Positions 42,894 to 52,899 of a stretch of DNA of 64,000 nucleotides are shown piece after piece (the first letter of the stretch is position 1; the number at the start of each line of letters is the position of its first letter). This DNA comes from Caldilineaceae bacterium. GTDB taxonomy: Bacteria > Chloroflexota > Anaerolineae > Caldilineales > Caldilineaceae. The notes under the pieces were generated by a model, which saw only the letters and a program-made list of their open reading frames with translations, did not search any database and was not told where the DNA came from. The position numbers were made by a program, and so were the translations under genes. The stretch covers positions 1 through 64,000 of the forward strand of contig JADLDO010000047.1 of the NCBI GenBank assembly GCA_020846635.1. Reading direction: 5' to 3'.

Positions 42894-45403
42894 ACAGCGC
42901 AGCCGACCGTCGCGCCATGCTCATGACGTGGCTGATCGTTTTGCTGCCCCCGCTGATCTTTTTGGCCCCCGCTCTGCGCCCCGGCTTCATGCTCCTGCCC
43001 GCGCAGTTGCCCTATCTGCTGGACCCGCTCTGGCAACCTTTGGCCCCAGAGGGCGCGCTTGCCCAGGCCAATCCCGTCCTCAGCGACCAATTCTATCAAT
43101 ACCACGCCTGGAAATTCACACTTTGGCAGGCTTTGGCGCAGGGCGAACTCCCTTTGTGGACGCCTGCGGTCAATGGCGGGCAGCCCCTGCTTGCCAATGG
43201 TCAGGTTGGATTCCTGGATCCTTTCAACTGGGTTGGGCGGCTCTTTCCGCTCACGACCTCCTATGGCGTGGAGGCACTGCTGCGCCTGTGGGTGGTGGGT
43301 GGCTTTACCTATCTCTATGCGCGTACGATTGGCCTCTCGCGTCCGGCGTCGTGGCTGGCGCTGCTGGTCTTTACCTTTAGCGGGCCGTTGGTCAGTTGGC
43401 TGGGCGCGACACCCAGCCATGTGCTGGTCTGGCTGCCCGCCCTGCTTTGGGTGGGTGAACAGCTACTCATGACGCGTCAGTGGGGATGGGTATGGGCCGC
43501 TTCCGGGCTGGTGGCGCTGCTGCTCTTTAGCTCCCAACCCGAAATTGCCTTGCAGATGGGCATCGTCTGGGGCCTCTATCTGCTCTGCCGCGCCACCTGG
43601 CTTGAGGGGGGGATGCTGCCGGGGCTGCGTCGTCATGGTGCGCGCTGGCTAGGGGTTGCGCTGCTGGGGGGTGCGCTCGCCGCGGTCGAGGTGCTGCCGT
43701 TTGTCGATTCGCTGCGCCACAGCATGATCTTTGCCCAGCGTTTTACAGGAACCCAATTTGATCTAGCCCTCTGGTTACAGCACGTCTTTTTCAACTGGCA
43801 GGAATGGCCGACGCTCGTCACCACCTTGCTGCCCAACTTCTTGGGGCAAGAGGCGAGCGAGAGCTACTGGTATCCCGCGGGCAACAGCATTGAGAACAAC
43901 GCCTATGCCGGAGTGCTGCCCTTACTCCTGGCGATGCTGGCGCTCTGGGCTGCCTGGCGCAACGTTGATGGCGCTGCACGTCGCTGGATTTGGCTGTGGG
44001 GAGGGCTGGGAGCAGGCTGCTTGGCGCTGGCAGTGGGGCTGCCGCTCTTCAATGCGCTGAACGACCTCCCCCCCTTGAGCCTGGTCGCTCCCGGCAGGTT
44101 GCGCGGCGTCTATTGCTTGGCCGTGGCGCTCCTTGCCGGGTGGGGGCTGGATGCCCTGCGCCAACAGCCTACTTTGCGTCGCCCCTTTGCGATTCTGTTA
44201 GCCGGTGCAGCACTCGTCAATGTTCTACTGGTTGTCGCCGCCTACAGCGGCTTCACCCTGTTTGCCGGGCAACTGATTTCCTCTGGCCGCGCCTATATGG
44301 AGGCAAACGTGGGGTCGCCGGGGCTGGATCGCCCGCTTGCCGAACTCTATGCGCTGGTTGAAACGCGGCAGCAGGCCAAACTTGCCATGCTGCGCCCCTC
44401 CAACCCCGTCATGTACCTGCCGCTGCTGGTTGGTTGCGGAGTGCTGCTGCTGCTCTGGCTGCAACGCACCGGGCGGTTGGCGCGGCCCTGGTTCGTGGCT
44501 GCGCTGATCGCCATCACCTGGCTTGATCTCCTGTGGACGGGTGCAGCCACGAACACAGCCGCGCCCACATCCTGGCTGGAGCCAACACCCCCCGCTGTTG
44601 AATATCTGCAAAGCCAACCAGGGGTCTTTCGCGTGGTTGGCACTCATCAGATTCTCAATCCCAACGTCTCGATGATCGCCCAACTAGAGGATGTACGCGG
44701 CTATGATCCGCTGGCGATACAGCGCTATACGGCACTGCTGGCAGGGCTTGACGGCTATGCCCCTGCCCACTACCACAATTACTTTGTGCATCTCGACGAC
44801 CCGCGCCTCGACCTCTTGAATGCGACCTATGGACTCAGCCGCACCCCGCCGCTGGATCCCCGTTGGCAGCCGGTCTTTGATGATCCCAGCGGCGTCACCG
44901 TCTATCGCAGCCGCACAGCGCTCCCGCGCGCCTATCTGGTCTATGCTGCTGACGTGGTAGAAAGCGCGCAGCAGTCACTTGCCCACACCCTTGCGCCGAG
45001 CTTTAACCCGCGCCAAAGCGTGATTCTGGAGGAAATCCCACCGGGATGGACGCCGCCCGCGTCCACTCCCAGTGTGCCGCCAGTAGTCGAGTTTACTGTG
45101 CGCCGCGCCAATACCATGCAGCTAGAGGTGACTACCGAGGCCCCAGGGCTGCTTGTCCTGCTTGACACCTACGCGCCCGGCTGGCGCGCTACTCTTGACG
45201 ACCAGCCCACGCCCATCTATGCCGCCAACCATGCTTTTCGCGCCGTGGTGGTTCCGGCAGGGAGACACCGCGTCACCATGACCTATGCGCCACCTGCCTT
45301 GACCTGGGGGGCAGGTATCAGCGTGGGCGCGCTGCTTGTGCTGCTGGTGGGTGCAATTGGGGCGCGATGGCTGCCGGAGCGCAGACAGGAGCGTGCGCCA
45401 TGA
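42890..45403 (+). CDS. YfhO-family GT-C membrane protein
   Basis: An 837-residue polytopic protein with around a dozen membrane segments, related to Bacillus YfhO, which glycosylates lipoteichoic acid. Landmarks are FLAPALRPGFMLLPAQLPYL, then SDQFYQYHAWKFTLWQALA and GELPLWTPAVNGGQPLLAN near the start. This first loop with acidic and aromatic residues is typical of the GT-C superfamily. The C-terminal third (VEFTVRRANTMQLEVTTEAP..., LVLLDTYAPGWRATLDD) is an exported beta domain, as in YfhO. The ATG at 42890 overlaps the previous TGA. It probably transfers a lipid-linked sugar outside the membrane. Confidence 0.85.
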   Translation: MNSAADRRAMLMTWLIVLLPPLIFLAPALRPGFMLLPAQLPYLLDPLWQPLAPEGALAQANPVLSDQFYQYHAWKFTLWQALAQGELPLWTPAVNGGQPLLANGQVGFLDPFNWVGRLFPLTTSYGVEALLRLWVVGGFTYLYARTIGLSRPASWLALLVFTFSGPLVSWLGATPSHVLVWLPALLWVGEQLLMTRQWGWVWAASGLVALLLFSSQPEIALQMGIVWGLYLLCRATWLEGGMLPGLRRHGARWLGVALLGGALAAVEVLPFVDSLRHSMIFAQRFTGTQFDLALWLQHVFFNWQEWPTLVTTLLPNFLGQEASESYWYPAGNSIENNAYAGVLPLLLAMLALWAAWRNVDGAARRWIWLWGGLGAGCLALAVGLPLFNALNDLPPLSLVAPGRLRGVYCLAVALLAGWGLDALRQQPTLRRPFAILLAGAALVNVLLVVAAYSGFTLFAGQLISSGRAYMEANVGSPGLDRPLAELYALVETRQQAKLAMLRPSNPVMYLPLLVGCGVLLLLWLQRTGRLARPWFVAALIAITWLDLLWTGAATNTAAPTSWLEPTPPAVEYLQSQPGVFRVVGTHQILNPNVSMIAQLEDVRGYDPLAIQRYTALLAGLDGYAPAHYHNYFVHLDDPRLDLLNATYGLSRTPPLDPRWQPVFDDPSGVTVYRSRTALPRAYLVYAADVVESAQQSLAHTLAPSFNPRQSVILEEIPPGWTPPASTPSVPPVVEFTVRRANTMQLEVTTEAPGLLVLLDTYAPGWRATLDDQPTPIYAANHAFRAVVVPAGRHRVTMTYAPPALTWGAGISVGALLVLLVGAIGARWLPERRQERAP

Positions 45404-46635
45404 GGGTGCTGCATGTGGTTCATGCCTATCCCCCCTCTAAGGGGGGCAGCCAATTCCTGGCGCAGCAGGTCGCCGAGCGATGGGTCAAGCGCTATGGGGA
45501 CGAGGTGGCGGTCCTGACGACCGTGGCCGACGATCTCACCTATTTTTGGCGCGGGGGGGATGCCTTGCCCGCGGGGGTGGAACAGCAGGACGGCGTCACC
45601 GTCGAACGGCTGCCGGTTCTCTACCAGGGGCGTTGGCTGCGCCGCGCAGTCGCCAGCCTGACCTACCGCCTGCACCTGCCCGGCAATGATTATTGGCGCA
45701 CGCTTGAACAAGGGCCGCTCATTCCTGGATTGGTGCAGCGCATTGCCAAGAGCCGCGCCCAGGTCGTCTTTGCCCATGCCTTCCCCTTGCGCCATATGTA
45801 CGATGCCCAGGTGGGCGCGCGGCGCGCTGGAATTCCCCTGGTCTACTTGGGTGCGCTCCATCTGCACGACCGTTGGGGCTATGATCGTCCGATGATCTAC
45901 CGCGCCATCCGCCAGGCCGATGCCTATATCGCGCATACCCCGGTGGAACGGGATGCTGTGGTGGCACACGGGGCTGATCCAGACAAGGTGGCGGTGATCG
46001 GCGCGGGTGTCGATCTTGCACCCTTTGAGCAGGCAGATGGCGCGACAATGCGCTTGCGGCTAGGCTTGGGGGATGATCCGGTCGTGATCGTCATGGCAAA
46101 ACAGGTGGCGCGCAAACGCTTTGACCTGATCCTGCAAGCCATGCCCCAGGTGTGGGAAGCAGTCCCCACAGCGCGGCTGCTGTTGGCAGGGGGGCGCGGC
46201 GACTATTCTGCAAAGATTGAGGCAGAGATTGCTGCACTGCCCGCGGCATGGCGCAGCCGCGTCACCGTCGTCCATGACTTTGCCGAAGCCGATAAGCCTG
46301 CGCTCTTGGCGGCTAGCGATCTGCTGATGCTTGCGTCGGCAGAAGAATCGTTTGGGATTGCGCTGGTAGAGGCGTGGGCCGCGGCCAAGCCGGTGATTGG
46401 GGCGAATGTGGGGGCTGTGGCGAGCATCATCGATCACGGCGCGGATGGGCTGCATTTTGCCTATCCTGATGCCGGCAGCCTGGCGCAAGCCATCCGCACG
46501 CTGCTCACCCAACCCGACGCCGCAGCGCGCATGGGGCAAGCTGGTTTGGCAAAAGTGCGCGCCCGTTATACATGGGATCAGGTGGCGGCAGAGATACGCG
46601 CGCGACTGCTTCAGGTTGTCGAACAACGACGCTAG
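45400..46635 (+). CDS. family 4 glycosyltransferase
   Basis: A 411-residue GT-B enzyme, last in the cluster. The N-terminus is MRVLHVVHAYPPSKGGSQFL, with the flexible GG loop typical of PimA-like enzymes. The donor domain has VIGAGVDLAPFEQAD, VIVMAKQVARKRFDLILQA and the E-x7-E motif in EESFGIALVEAWAAAKPVIG, matching the retaining GT4 family. The ATG at 45400 overlaps the stop of the YfhO-like gene; upstream in-frame starts are artefacts. Together the cluster GT2-GT4-YfhO-GT4 looks like a small exopolysaccharide or wall-glycan unit without a flippase or polymerase. Confidence 0.9.
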   Translation: MRVLHVVHAYPPSKGGSQFLAQQVAERWVKRYGDEVAVLTTVADDLTYFWRGGDALPAGVEQQDGVTVERLPVLYQGRWLRRAVASLTYRLHLPGNDYWRTLEQGPLIPGLVQRIAKSRAQVVFAHAFPLRHMYDAQVGARRAGIPLVYLGALHLHDRWGYDRPMIYRAIRQADAYIAHTPVERDAVVAHGADPDKVAVIGAGVDLAPFEQADGATMRLRLGLGDDPVVIVMAKQVARKRFDLILQAMPQVWEAVPTARLLLAGGRGDYSAKIEAEIAALPAAWRSRVTVVHDFAEADKPALLAASDLLMLASAEESFGIALVEAWAAAKPVIGANVGAVASIIDHGADGLHFAYPDAGSLAQAIRTLLTQPDAAARMGQAGLAKVRARYTWDQVAAEIRARLLQVVEQRR

Positions 46636-46673
46636 GATGGCGTTCGTATAAGCCGTGACAGCCCTGTTGTCCC

Positions 46674-47615
46674 CTATGCCACGCGCGCCGAATCGGCAAA
46701 ACGTGCCCAGCGCTGCTCTTGGCGTTGGGGTTTGGGGTGAAAGGCCATCTCAATGGCTAGATCGGCCATCGCCTTGACAACCCACTCAAAATAATGGGGC
46801 GTGATGCTGTTGATATCCATATCGGGCGCGGCGTTCATAAAGTCGATGGCATAGGGAATGCCATCCCGCACAGCAAACTCTACGCTGTTCATGTCATAGC
46901 CCAGCGCGGTGTTCAGAAGGCGGGCATCATGGATGATACGCTCGCCCAATGCGCCGGGCAAATGGTTGTGCTCTACCAAGTAACGCCGCTCGCCGGGGTC
47001 ATACTTGATCGGCATAATGTTATCCTGCCCCACGCAAATACAGCGCACATACATATCCCACTCAATAAACTCCTGCAAGACCATGCAGAGCGTCCCCGTC
47101 TGGTCATAGGCATAGATCAATTCGTCAATGCTGTTGACCTTGTAGACATGCTTCCAGCCGCCACCCCAGGCATCCTTGAGAATGGCGGGCAGTCCCACAT
47201 AGTCGGTGATGCCCTGCCAATCCATCGGGTAAACGAGGTTGCGTAGGCTCTCGCTGACAACACCCTCTGGATAGGACTTCATCGGCAGCACCATCGTTCG
47301 GGGCGAGGCAACCCCCAGCTTGGTCGCCAAACTGGCCTCAAAGAACTTGTCATCTGCGCTCCACCAAAAGGGGTTGTTGATAATATAGGCCCCTTGCAGC
47401 ATGGCATTCTTGAGATAGGCGCGGTAATAGGGGATTTCGTGGCTGATGCGGTCAATCAGCACCGCATAGGGACAAGGCTCGTCCATGCGCGTGCCACCCA
47501 ATTTTACATATTCCGCCACCACACCTGCATTACGGCTGTTCACCTCGTCCAGAAATGCGGGAGGGAAGCTCCATTCGCGCCCCACAATCAGCCCGATCTT
47601 CTTGATTTCAGCCAT
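46674..47615 (-). CDS. ATP-grasp enzyme, RimK/glutathione-synthetase-like
   Basis: About 313 residues of ATP-grasp fold: an N-terminal substrate domain (IGLIVGREWSFPPAFLDEVN), a central ATP-binding segment (LPAILKDAWGGGWKHVYKV, where K and the Gly-rich loop hold ATP) and C-terminal Mg-binding residues in MNSVEFAVRDGIPYAIDFMN (E, D, N). It should couple ATP hydrolysis to amide formation between a carboxylate and an amine via an acyl phosphate. The partner substrates are unclear. Relatives are often called hypothetical ATP-grasp proteins. ATG at 47615 with AAGGAG 9 bp ahead is preferred to the start seven codons upstream. Confidence 0.85.
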   Translation of the reverse strand: MAEIKKIGLIVGREWSFPPAFLDEVNSRNAGVVAEYVKLGGTRMDEPCPYAVLIDRISHEIPYYRAYLKNAMLQGAYIINNPFWWSADDKFFEASLATKLGVASPRTMVLPMKSYPEGVVSESLRNLVYPMDWQGITDYVGLPAILKDAWGGGWKHVYKVNSIDELIYAYDQTGTLCMVLQEFIEWDMYVRCICVGQDNIMPIKYDPGERRYLVEHNHLPGALGERIIHDARLLNTALGYDMNSVEFAVRDGIPYAIDFMNAAPDMDINSITPHYFEWVVKAMADLAIEMAFHPKPQRQEQRWARFADSARVA

Positions 47616-47731
47616 GATTCTTGGCTCCTTAGCCACCTTTGCTGTGATTGTTTTCAGGATTGGAGTCAGGACAATGAGCTGCGCTCATCGTAGCAGATCG
47701 GAGATAGGTTGGGCAAGTGGATTTCAGAAGC

Positions 47732-50125
47732 TCATAGGGATGCTGTTGGGACTAGTCTTTGCACACCCTGGAGGGCGATGACCAACTTTTCGGGGCGCAC
47801 CGGCTTGCTGATATAGTCATCCATGCCGGCTGCCAGATATTTCTCGTCATCACCCGTCAGCGCGTGCGCTGTCATGGCGATGATATAGGGTCGCTGGCCC
47901 ACCGGAACCTGTTCCATGATGCGCTGGGTTGCCTCGACGCCATCCATCTCCGGCATTTGCACATCCATCAGCACGACATCATAGGACTGGCGTTGCAACG
48001 CTTGCAGCACTTCGACACCCGTAGCTGCCACATCAGCGCGATAGCCCAGGCGTTCCAGCATCAACAGCGCCACCTTTTGGTTGACCACGTTATCCTCGGC
48101 CAAGAGAATACGCAAGGGCAGGCGTTGTGCCATCGTCGCGTCAAAGCCGGAGGCAGGCAGTGCCTCGTGCGCGGGCGTTTCCCGCTCGGTCAAAATTTCA
48201 TCCAATACCGTATAGAGATGCGCCTGTTTGACAGGCTTCGTGAGCATGGCGGCAAGGTCCAAATCCTTGACGTCCGCGGCGCTGTTTGAAATGGAGGAGA
48301 GCATCACCAGCGGCATCCTTGCCCCTTGACGCTGCCGTCGGATGCGAGAGGCCAAATCGAGCCCGTCCATCTCCGGCATCTGCCTATCCAGGATTGCCAA
48401 GTCGAAGCTCTCGCCGCGCGCCAATAGGTCGAGCGCCGCCGCACCAGAGTTCACAGCTACGGGTATCATCTGCCATTTGGTTAACTGGCGCACCAGGATT
48501 TCAAGGCTCGTGGGGTGGTCATCCACCAGCAGCACCCGTTTGCCGCTCAGGTTGGCATCGTCGACACGGTTTAGTCGTGCCTGCGCGGGTGCAACTTGCG
48601 CGCGGATGGTAAAGTGAAAAGCAGAGCCTTTGCCCTCTTCGCTTTCCACCCACATCTCTCCCCCCATCAACTCGGCCAAACGGCGACTGATGGCTAGACC
48701 CAGCCCTGTGCCGCCATAGCGCCGGGTGGTGGAAGCATCTACTTGGGAGAAAGAGTGAAATAGGCGCTCCATGCCCTCCGCGGAGATGCCAATGCCGCTG
48801 TCGCGCACAGAAAAGTGGAGGTGGCGACAATTGCCCTCGGCCTGGCACTCTACGGCAACAATAATCTCCCCCTGGGCGGTAAACTTGATGGCATTGCCCA
48901 CTAAATTGGTCAGGATTTGGCGCAGGCGGCTTGGATCCCCCACGATAGCCTCCGGCGTGTCCGGATCGATTGAGTAGGTAAGCTCCAGCCCTTTCTGCTC
49001 GGCTTGCATGGCAAATAGATCCAGCGTCTCTTCAATGCGCGGCACCAGGTCAAAGGGGATCAACTCTAGATCGAGCTTGCCCGATTCAATTTTCGAGAAG
49101 TCGAGAATATCGTTGATCAAGGCAAGCAGCGTATCACCACTGCTGCGGATGGTTTCGGTGAAATCTCGCTGTTCGGCGACAAGGGGCGTATCGAGCAGCA
49201 GGCTTGTCATGCCGATGACGGCATTGAGCGGCGTGCGAATTTCATGGCTCATGTTCGCCAGGAATTCTGCCTTCGCCTGGGCTACGGCTTCCGCTCTTTC
49301 CCTGGCGGCTCCCAACTCCCCCGTAAGCCCATCTAAATTCTCTGCCATTTGATTAAAGGCCGTGGCGACCATCCCCAGTTCATCGCGCGTCTGGATATCC
49401 ACGCGCGTATTGAGCTTGCCCTGCCCGATGGCTTCGGCGGCTTCCTTAAGCTTGAGCAGGGGTTTGAGCACGATTTGCTCGAACAAGATGCCGAGCAGGA
49501 TGAAAAAGATTGTGATTACGAACCCGGCAGCCTGCCGCGTCGTCGCTGCACGTGTGGCGCGCTGCACGCCAAGCTCTTTACTTGCCTGGAATTCCTTGAC
49601 TTTGAGCGCAATGGCGTCGTCGACCACCAGCAAAAATCCGTGGCCGATGTCGTTCAGTTCTTCGACAGCCGCGGCCGCGTCGGCCTGCTCGGTTGTCAAC
49701 GCCATCAGTTCAGAGGCCGACCAGAGCATCAGAGCGCTGACCTCCTCCATGTGGGCAACAAGCGTTTGTTCGTCTGGAGCTAAGGTGCCGGAGCGATAGG
49801 CAAGAATGGCGCGGTTTAGCTCGACCACTGCGTCATCAAACTCACGGGTTGCCTGTGCTTCGAGTTCGGGGCTGTGCATCTCATCCGCTCCCCCCACGCT
49901 CAAATCCGCAACATGCAGCAGGGTATAGCTGAGGGCTTCTTCCATGACCCTGCTCCCCGCAACCTTAATCTCTCCTAGCCGGATGACTTCAGGCGCGGTC
50001 ACATCGGTTGTATGGATAAAGTCATCTCGCACTTGCCTTGTGACGTTCGCGTTGAGGACGCCGAGGAGAATCAGCGCCCCGATAGCCAGCCACGAAACGA
50101 ACCTCAATTTTGTTCGTAAGCTCAT
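47732..50125 (-). CDS. hybrid sensor histidine kinase with two receiver domains
   Basis: 797 residues. Membrane segments at about 8-27 and 200-220 enclose an extracytoplasmic four-helix-like sensor (31-198). HAMP spans 219-272, HisKA begins near 284 with His294 in [17 protein letters not shown], and HATPase_c runs to about 510 (N box around [27 protein letters not shown]). Receiver 1 (529-645) has Asp580 in [13 protein letters not shown], and receiver 2 (672-793) has Asp721 in [13 protein letters not shown]. No Hpt or output domain is present, so a separate phosphotransfer protein is needed. No response regulator gene is adjacent. AAAGG precedes the ATG. The ligand is unknown. Confidence 0.95.
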   Translation of the reverse strand: MSLRTKLRFVSWLAIGALILLGVLNANVTRQVRDDFIHTTDVTAPEVIRLGEIKVAGSRVMEEALSYTLLHVADLSVGGADEMHSPELEAQATREFDDAVVELNRAILAYRSGTLAPDEQTLVAHMEEVSALMLWSASELMALTTEQADAAAAVEELNDIGHGFLLVVDDAIALKVKEFQASKELGVQRATRAATTRQAAGFVITIFFILLGILFEQIVLKPLLKLKEAAEAIGQGKLNTRVDIQTRDELGMVATAFNQMAENLDGLTGELGAARERAEAVAQAKAEFLANMSHEIRTPLNAVIGMTSLLLDTPLVAEQRDFTETIRSSGDTLLALINDILDFSKIESGKLDLELIPFDLVPRIEETLDLFAMQAEQKGLELTYSIDPDTPEAIVGDPSRLRQILTNLVGNAIKFTAQGEIIVAVECQAEGNCRHLHFSVRDSGIGISAEGMERLFHSFSQVDASTTRRYGGTGLGLAISRRLAELMGGEMWVESEEGKGSAFHFTIRAQVAPAQARLNRVDDANLSGKRVLLVDDHPTSLEILVRQLTKWQMIPVAVNSGAAALDLLARGESFDLAILDRQMPEMDGLDLASRIRRQRQGARMPLVMLSSISNSAADVKDLDLAAMLTKPVKQAHLYTVLDEILTERETPAHEALPASGFDATMAQRLPLRILLAEDNVVNQKVALLMLERLGYRADVAATGVEVLQALQRQSYDVVLMDVQMPEMDGVEATQRIMEQVPVGQRPYIIAMTAHALTGDDEKYLAAGMDDYISKPVRPEKLVIALQGVQRLVPTASL

Positions 50126-50318
50126 AACTTGCCTTTACACAAGCCGTGAAGATGCGGCGCAGGGATCGGTTGCCTCACCCTGGGTCATGAAGATTCACAA
50201 ATTATTGTATTAAAATGGTGAACACTTTGCCTGGTCAATTTGACGTACCCAGGATGGACAAAAACCGTATTGTCCGCTCTATAGGTAGTAGGCAAACTGC
50301 CCACATCATGCCAGGTTT

Positions 50319-51038
50319 TTAGTCACTGCCGCCAATGTAGTGGCGTACCATCTTGGCCCAAAACGGCCAGTCATGGCTCCATCCATCCCACTCACGCAGC
50401 GCATGCCCGATGTTTTTCGCCCACAGATCGCGGCTTAAGGCGCGGTTGTCTTCAATATTGGGATCACTCTGGCCTACAGCCAGGATAATATCCATGCTGC
50501 GCAGCGCAGCCAATTGATAGGGATCGTGCAGATTCGGCACAAAGTGGCGCGGCGTGTGGAAATAGAGATCTTCGCTCTGGTAACCGCCAAAAAAGTTGGT
50601 CATATCATATTTGCCGCTCAGTGCCAGCAGCCGCCCAAAACGATGTGGATGGCGAAAGGCGATGTTGACGGCATGATAAGCGCCAAAGCTGCACCCATGC
50701 GTCATCAGAAAGGGATTGGAGTTCAGCGCCTGGCTCAAGGGTATGACTTCGTTGAGGATGTAGGCTTCATACTGTGTGTGCCGCTCAATGCGCCAGGCAG
50801 GGTGGGTACGCCAGTTGTAAAACGTTTCGCCATCAATGCTATCCACGCAAAAGAGTTGCAGGTCGCCCCGTTCAATCTGTTCCTCCAGATTCGCCACCAT
50901 GCCGCGGTCTTCATATTCATAATAGCGACCCTGGCTTGTGGGAAAAACGATCATGCGCGCGCCTGCATGACCGTGAATCAGGAGTTCCATCTCGCGCTGC
51001 AAACGGGGACTATACCAACGATGATATTCGCGGTGCAT
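50319..51038 (-). CDS. alpha/beta-hydrolase esterase-like protein
   Basis: A 239-residue single-domain esterase. The nucleophile elbow is THGCSFGAYHAVN (Ser in G-x-S-x-G), and late DIILAVGQSDPNIEDN and WDGWSHDWPFWAK provide an acidic residue and the histidine of a catalytic triad. The pattern (WYSPRLQREMELLIHGHAG at the N-terminus, then YEYEDRGM) matches the esterase-like proteins related to polyhydroxyalkanoate depolymerase/esterase D, probably cytoplasmic since there is no signal peptide. The substrate is not known. It lies 129 bp downstream of the GT-C gene, on the same strand. Confidence 0.82.
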   Translation of the reverse strand: MHREYHRWYSPRLQREMELLIHGHAGARMIVFPTSQGRYYEYEDRGMVANLEEQIERGDLQLFCVDSIDGETFYNWRTHPAWRIERHTQYEAYILNEVIPLSQALNSNPFLMTHGCSFGAYHAVNIAFRHPHRFGRLLALSGKYDMTNFFGGYQSEDLYFHTPRHFVPNLHDPYQLAALRSMDIILAVGQSDPNIEDNRALSRDLWAKNIGHALREWDGWSHDWPFWAKMVRHYIGGSD

Positions 51039-51167
51039 AGATAAGGGTTGATCCTTGGCGTGAACCAGGCTGGATTAAGACAACGAGATGAGTGCCGCCA
51101 TGTTCGTGTAATTGGATTCGTGCAATAGTATCATTGGCATGGTGTCGCGGCAAAGCGGAGCAGTTTC

Positions 51168-52865
51168 TCAAGGACGCCACACTTCCACGCTCATACCAGG
51201 CCCCGCAAATCCCTCTGTCTTGACCAACGACCAGCCTTTGCCTGTAAGTGGCGCTGCCAGATATTCCGAGCCATAGCGCGACGTGTTCGTGCGGTAGATG
51301 ATCAAGACCTGCTCAATCGCCTGATCCGCCAGCAGATCGGTGACAAACGCCGTGTAACTCTCTGCGCCCTGCGAATAGGAAGCGCGCAGCGGCAGGTCTA
51401 CATAAAGCGTATGCACAGGCGCGGGCTGGTCATAGCTCGTCACCACCTGGATGACCGCTTGTGTGAGCCATGCCGGCAGCGGCAAACGCGCGGCGATCTC
51501 CCCCAAGTGCCGCCCTTCGTCGATCTGCGCCGCCGAGCCCGCCTGGGGTGGCGCAAGCAGCCCTGCGTCGGCACTCAGCCGCCAGTCGAGCAAGGGAGGG
51601 CCGGGGGTGGTCATCTCCATCGAGCCGATGACAAGCGTGTTCGATGCCTCTTTGATTGCTTCAAATATATAAGCTGTTGTAGAGTCGGAGCCAGAGTCAG
51701 ACGAAGAACCAGGCCCAGGCTGAATCGCCGTTTGCAGCAGCAGCCCAACTTGCAGCAGTAAGAGCAGCAGGCTAACGACTCCCACCATGCGCCAAGCCCC
51801 TGCGCGACGCCAGGCCCAGCGCCAGAATTCGGCTATGCCATAGCCGCCCAACAGAAAAAAGGCAGGCAGCATGGGAAAGAGATAGCGCGCTTGTTTGTTA
51901 TGGTGAAACATGCTGATCGTAAAGAGCACAAGCACCAATATCACCAGCAGATTCACCCCTGGGGATCGCCGCTTGAACCATGCCCAGACCAGGGCCACCA
52001 TGTACAGGCCAAAGAGCCAGGGCGATCCGCTGTTGCGTACGACTGCCAGTGGATAAAAGAGCCACCCGGCTACGCTATAAGGCTCATCTACGCCATCGGG
52101 GACATTGATCAGCCAGTGCAGGGTTGATGGCAGCTTGGGCGTGTAGGCAAACCAAGCGCCCAGGATCAGCACAAATGGCAGCAAGGCATAGAACGTTTGG
52201 CTGCGCCACAGATGGCCGCGCATATGGAACAGCAGGGACAATGCCAGCGCCAGCCCGACAACAACGCCATATTGGGGGCGCATCAGATAGGTGAGTGCCA
52301 CCAGCAGTCCCAAAAGCATCCATTCGCGTGGGGGTGAGCTTCCCACAGGCTGGTCATCGTGTAGCAGTTTGAGCGCCACCAGCAGCGTCAAACTCGTCAT
52401 GACCAGCCCTGGAATCTCCAACATACCTTGTGTGGCGTAGGCAAGCAAGGGGGGCGAGGTCAGCCAGAGGAACGCCGCAATCGCCCCTGTAAAATTCGTC
52501 CTTCGCAAACGCAGGCGTTGCGAATCCAGTTGACCCCCTGCCAGCCACATCAGCCCCGCACCCAGCCCAAAAAAAAGCAGGCTGACCCAGGAAACCGTTA
52601 CCGCGGTCGGGCCGAAGGTGAGAAAGCCCAACGCCAGGAACCAGGAAAAGAGCGGTGGATAGAGCACCTGGCGATAGCTGTTATAGGCAAAACTGAGCAA
52701 ATCTCCCTGGCGCAAATCATGGGCGATCACCAATCCCTTAAATGCATGGGTCGCCTCATCCCAATGGAAAGGGCCGCGCGTCGGGATCACAACCGTCGCC
52801 ACGAGCGCCATCACGGTCACGGTGGCGAGCAAGATGAATGTAGGCAAAAGCCAGCGTTTTGTCAT
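51168..52865 (-). CDS. GT39/ArnT-like GT-C glycosyltransferase
   Basis: A 565-residue integral membrane glycosyltransferase related to protein mannosyltransferases and ArnT. After TM1 the first extracytoplasmic loop carries FHWDEATHAFKGL, with the Asp-Glu pair required for catalysis in the GT-C family. A dozen hydrophobic segments follow, then a C-terminal soluble domain of about 200 residues. A lipid-phosphate-linked sugar is the expected donor, and the acceptor is not predictable. It starts 34 bp after the subtilase stop and may be in the same transcript, though the functional link is unclear. Confidence 0.85.
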   Translation of the reverse strand: MTKRWLLPTFILLATVTVMALVATVVIPTRGPFHWDEATHAFKGLVIAHDLRQGDLLSFAYNSYRQVLYPPLFSWFLALGFLTFGPTAVTVSWVSLLFFGLGAGLMWLAGGQLDSQRLRLRRTNFTGAIAAFLWLTSPPLLAYATQGMLEIPGLVMTSLTLLVALKLLHDDQPVGSSPPREWMLLGLLVALTYLMRPQYGVVVGLALALSLLFHMRGHLWRSQTFYALLPFVLILGAWFAYTPKLPSTLHWLINVPDGVDEPYSVAGWLFYPLAVVRNSGSPWLFGLYMVALVWAWFKRRSPGVNLLVILVLVLFTISMFHHNKQARYLFPMLPAFFLLGGYGIAEFWRWAWRRAGAWRMVGVVSLLLLLLQVGLLLQTAIQPGPGSSSDSGSDSTTAYIFEAIKEASNTLVIGSMEMTTPGPPLLDWRLSADAGLLAPPQAGSAAQIDEGRHLGEIAARLPLPAWLTQAVIQVVTSYDQPAPVHTLYVDLPLRASYSQGAESYTAFVTDLLADQAIEQVLIIYRTNTSRYGSEYLAAPLTGKGWSLVKTEGFAGPGMSVEVWRP

Positions 52866-52899
52866 GAGATTTCAGTTCACATTACGCGTACGGATTCTC

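Noticed and set aside
45427-45449. CCCCCC-TCTAA-GGGGGG hairpin in the last glycosyltransferase
   Set aside because: It encodes the conserved PPSKGG loop of the enzyme, so the structure follows from codon use.
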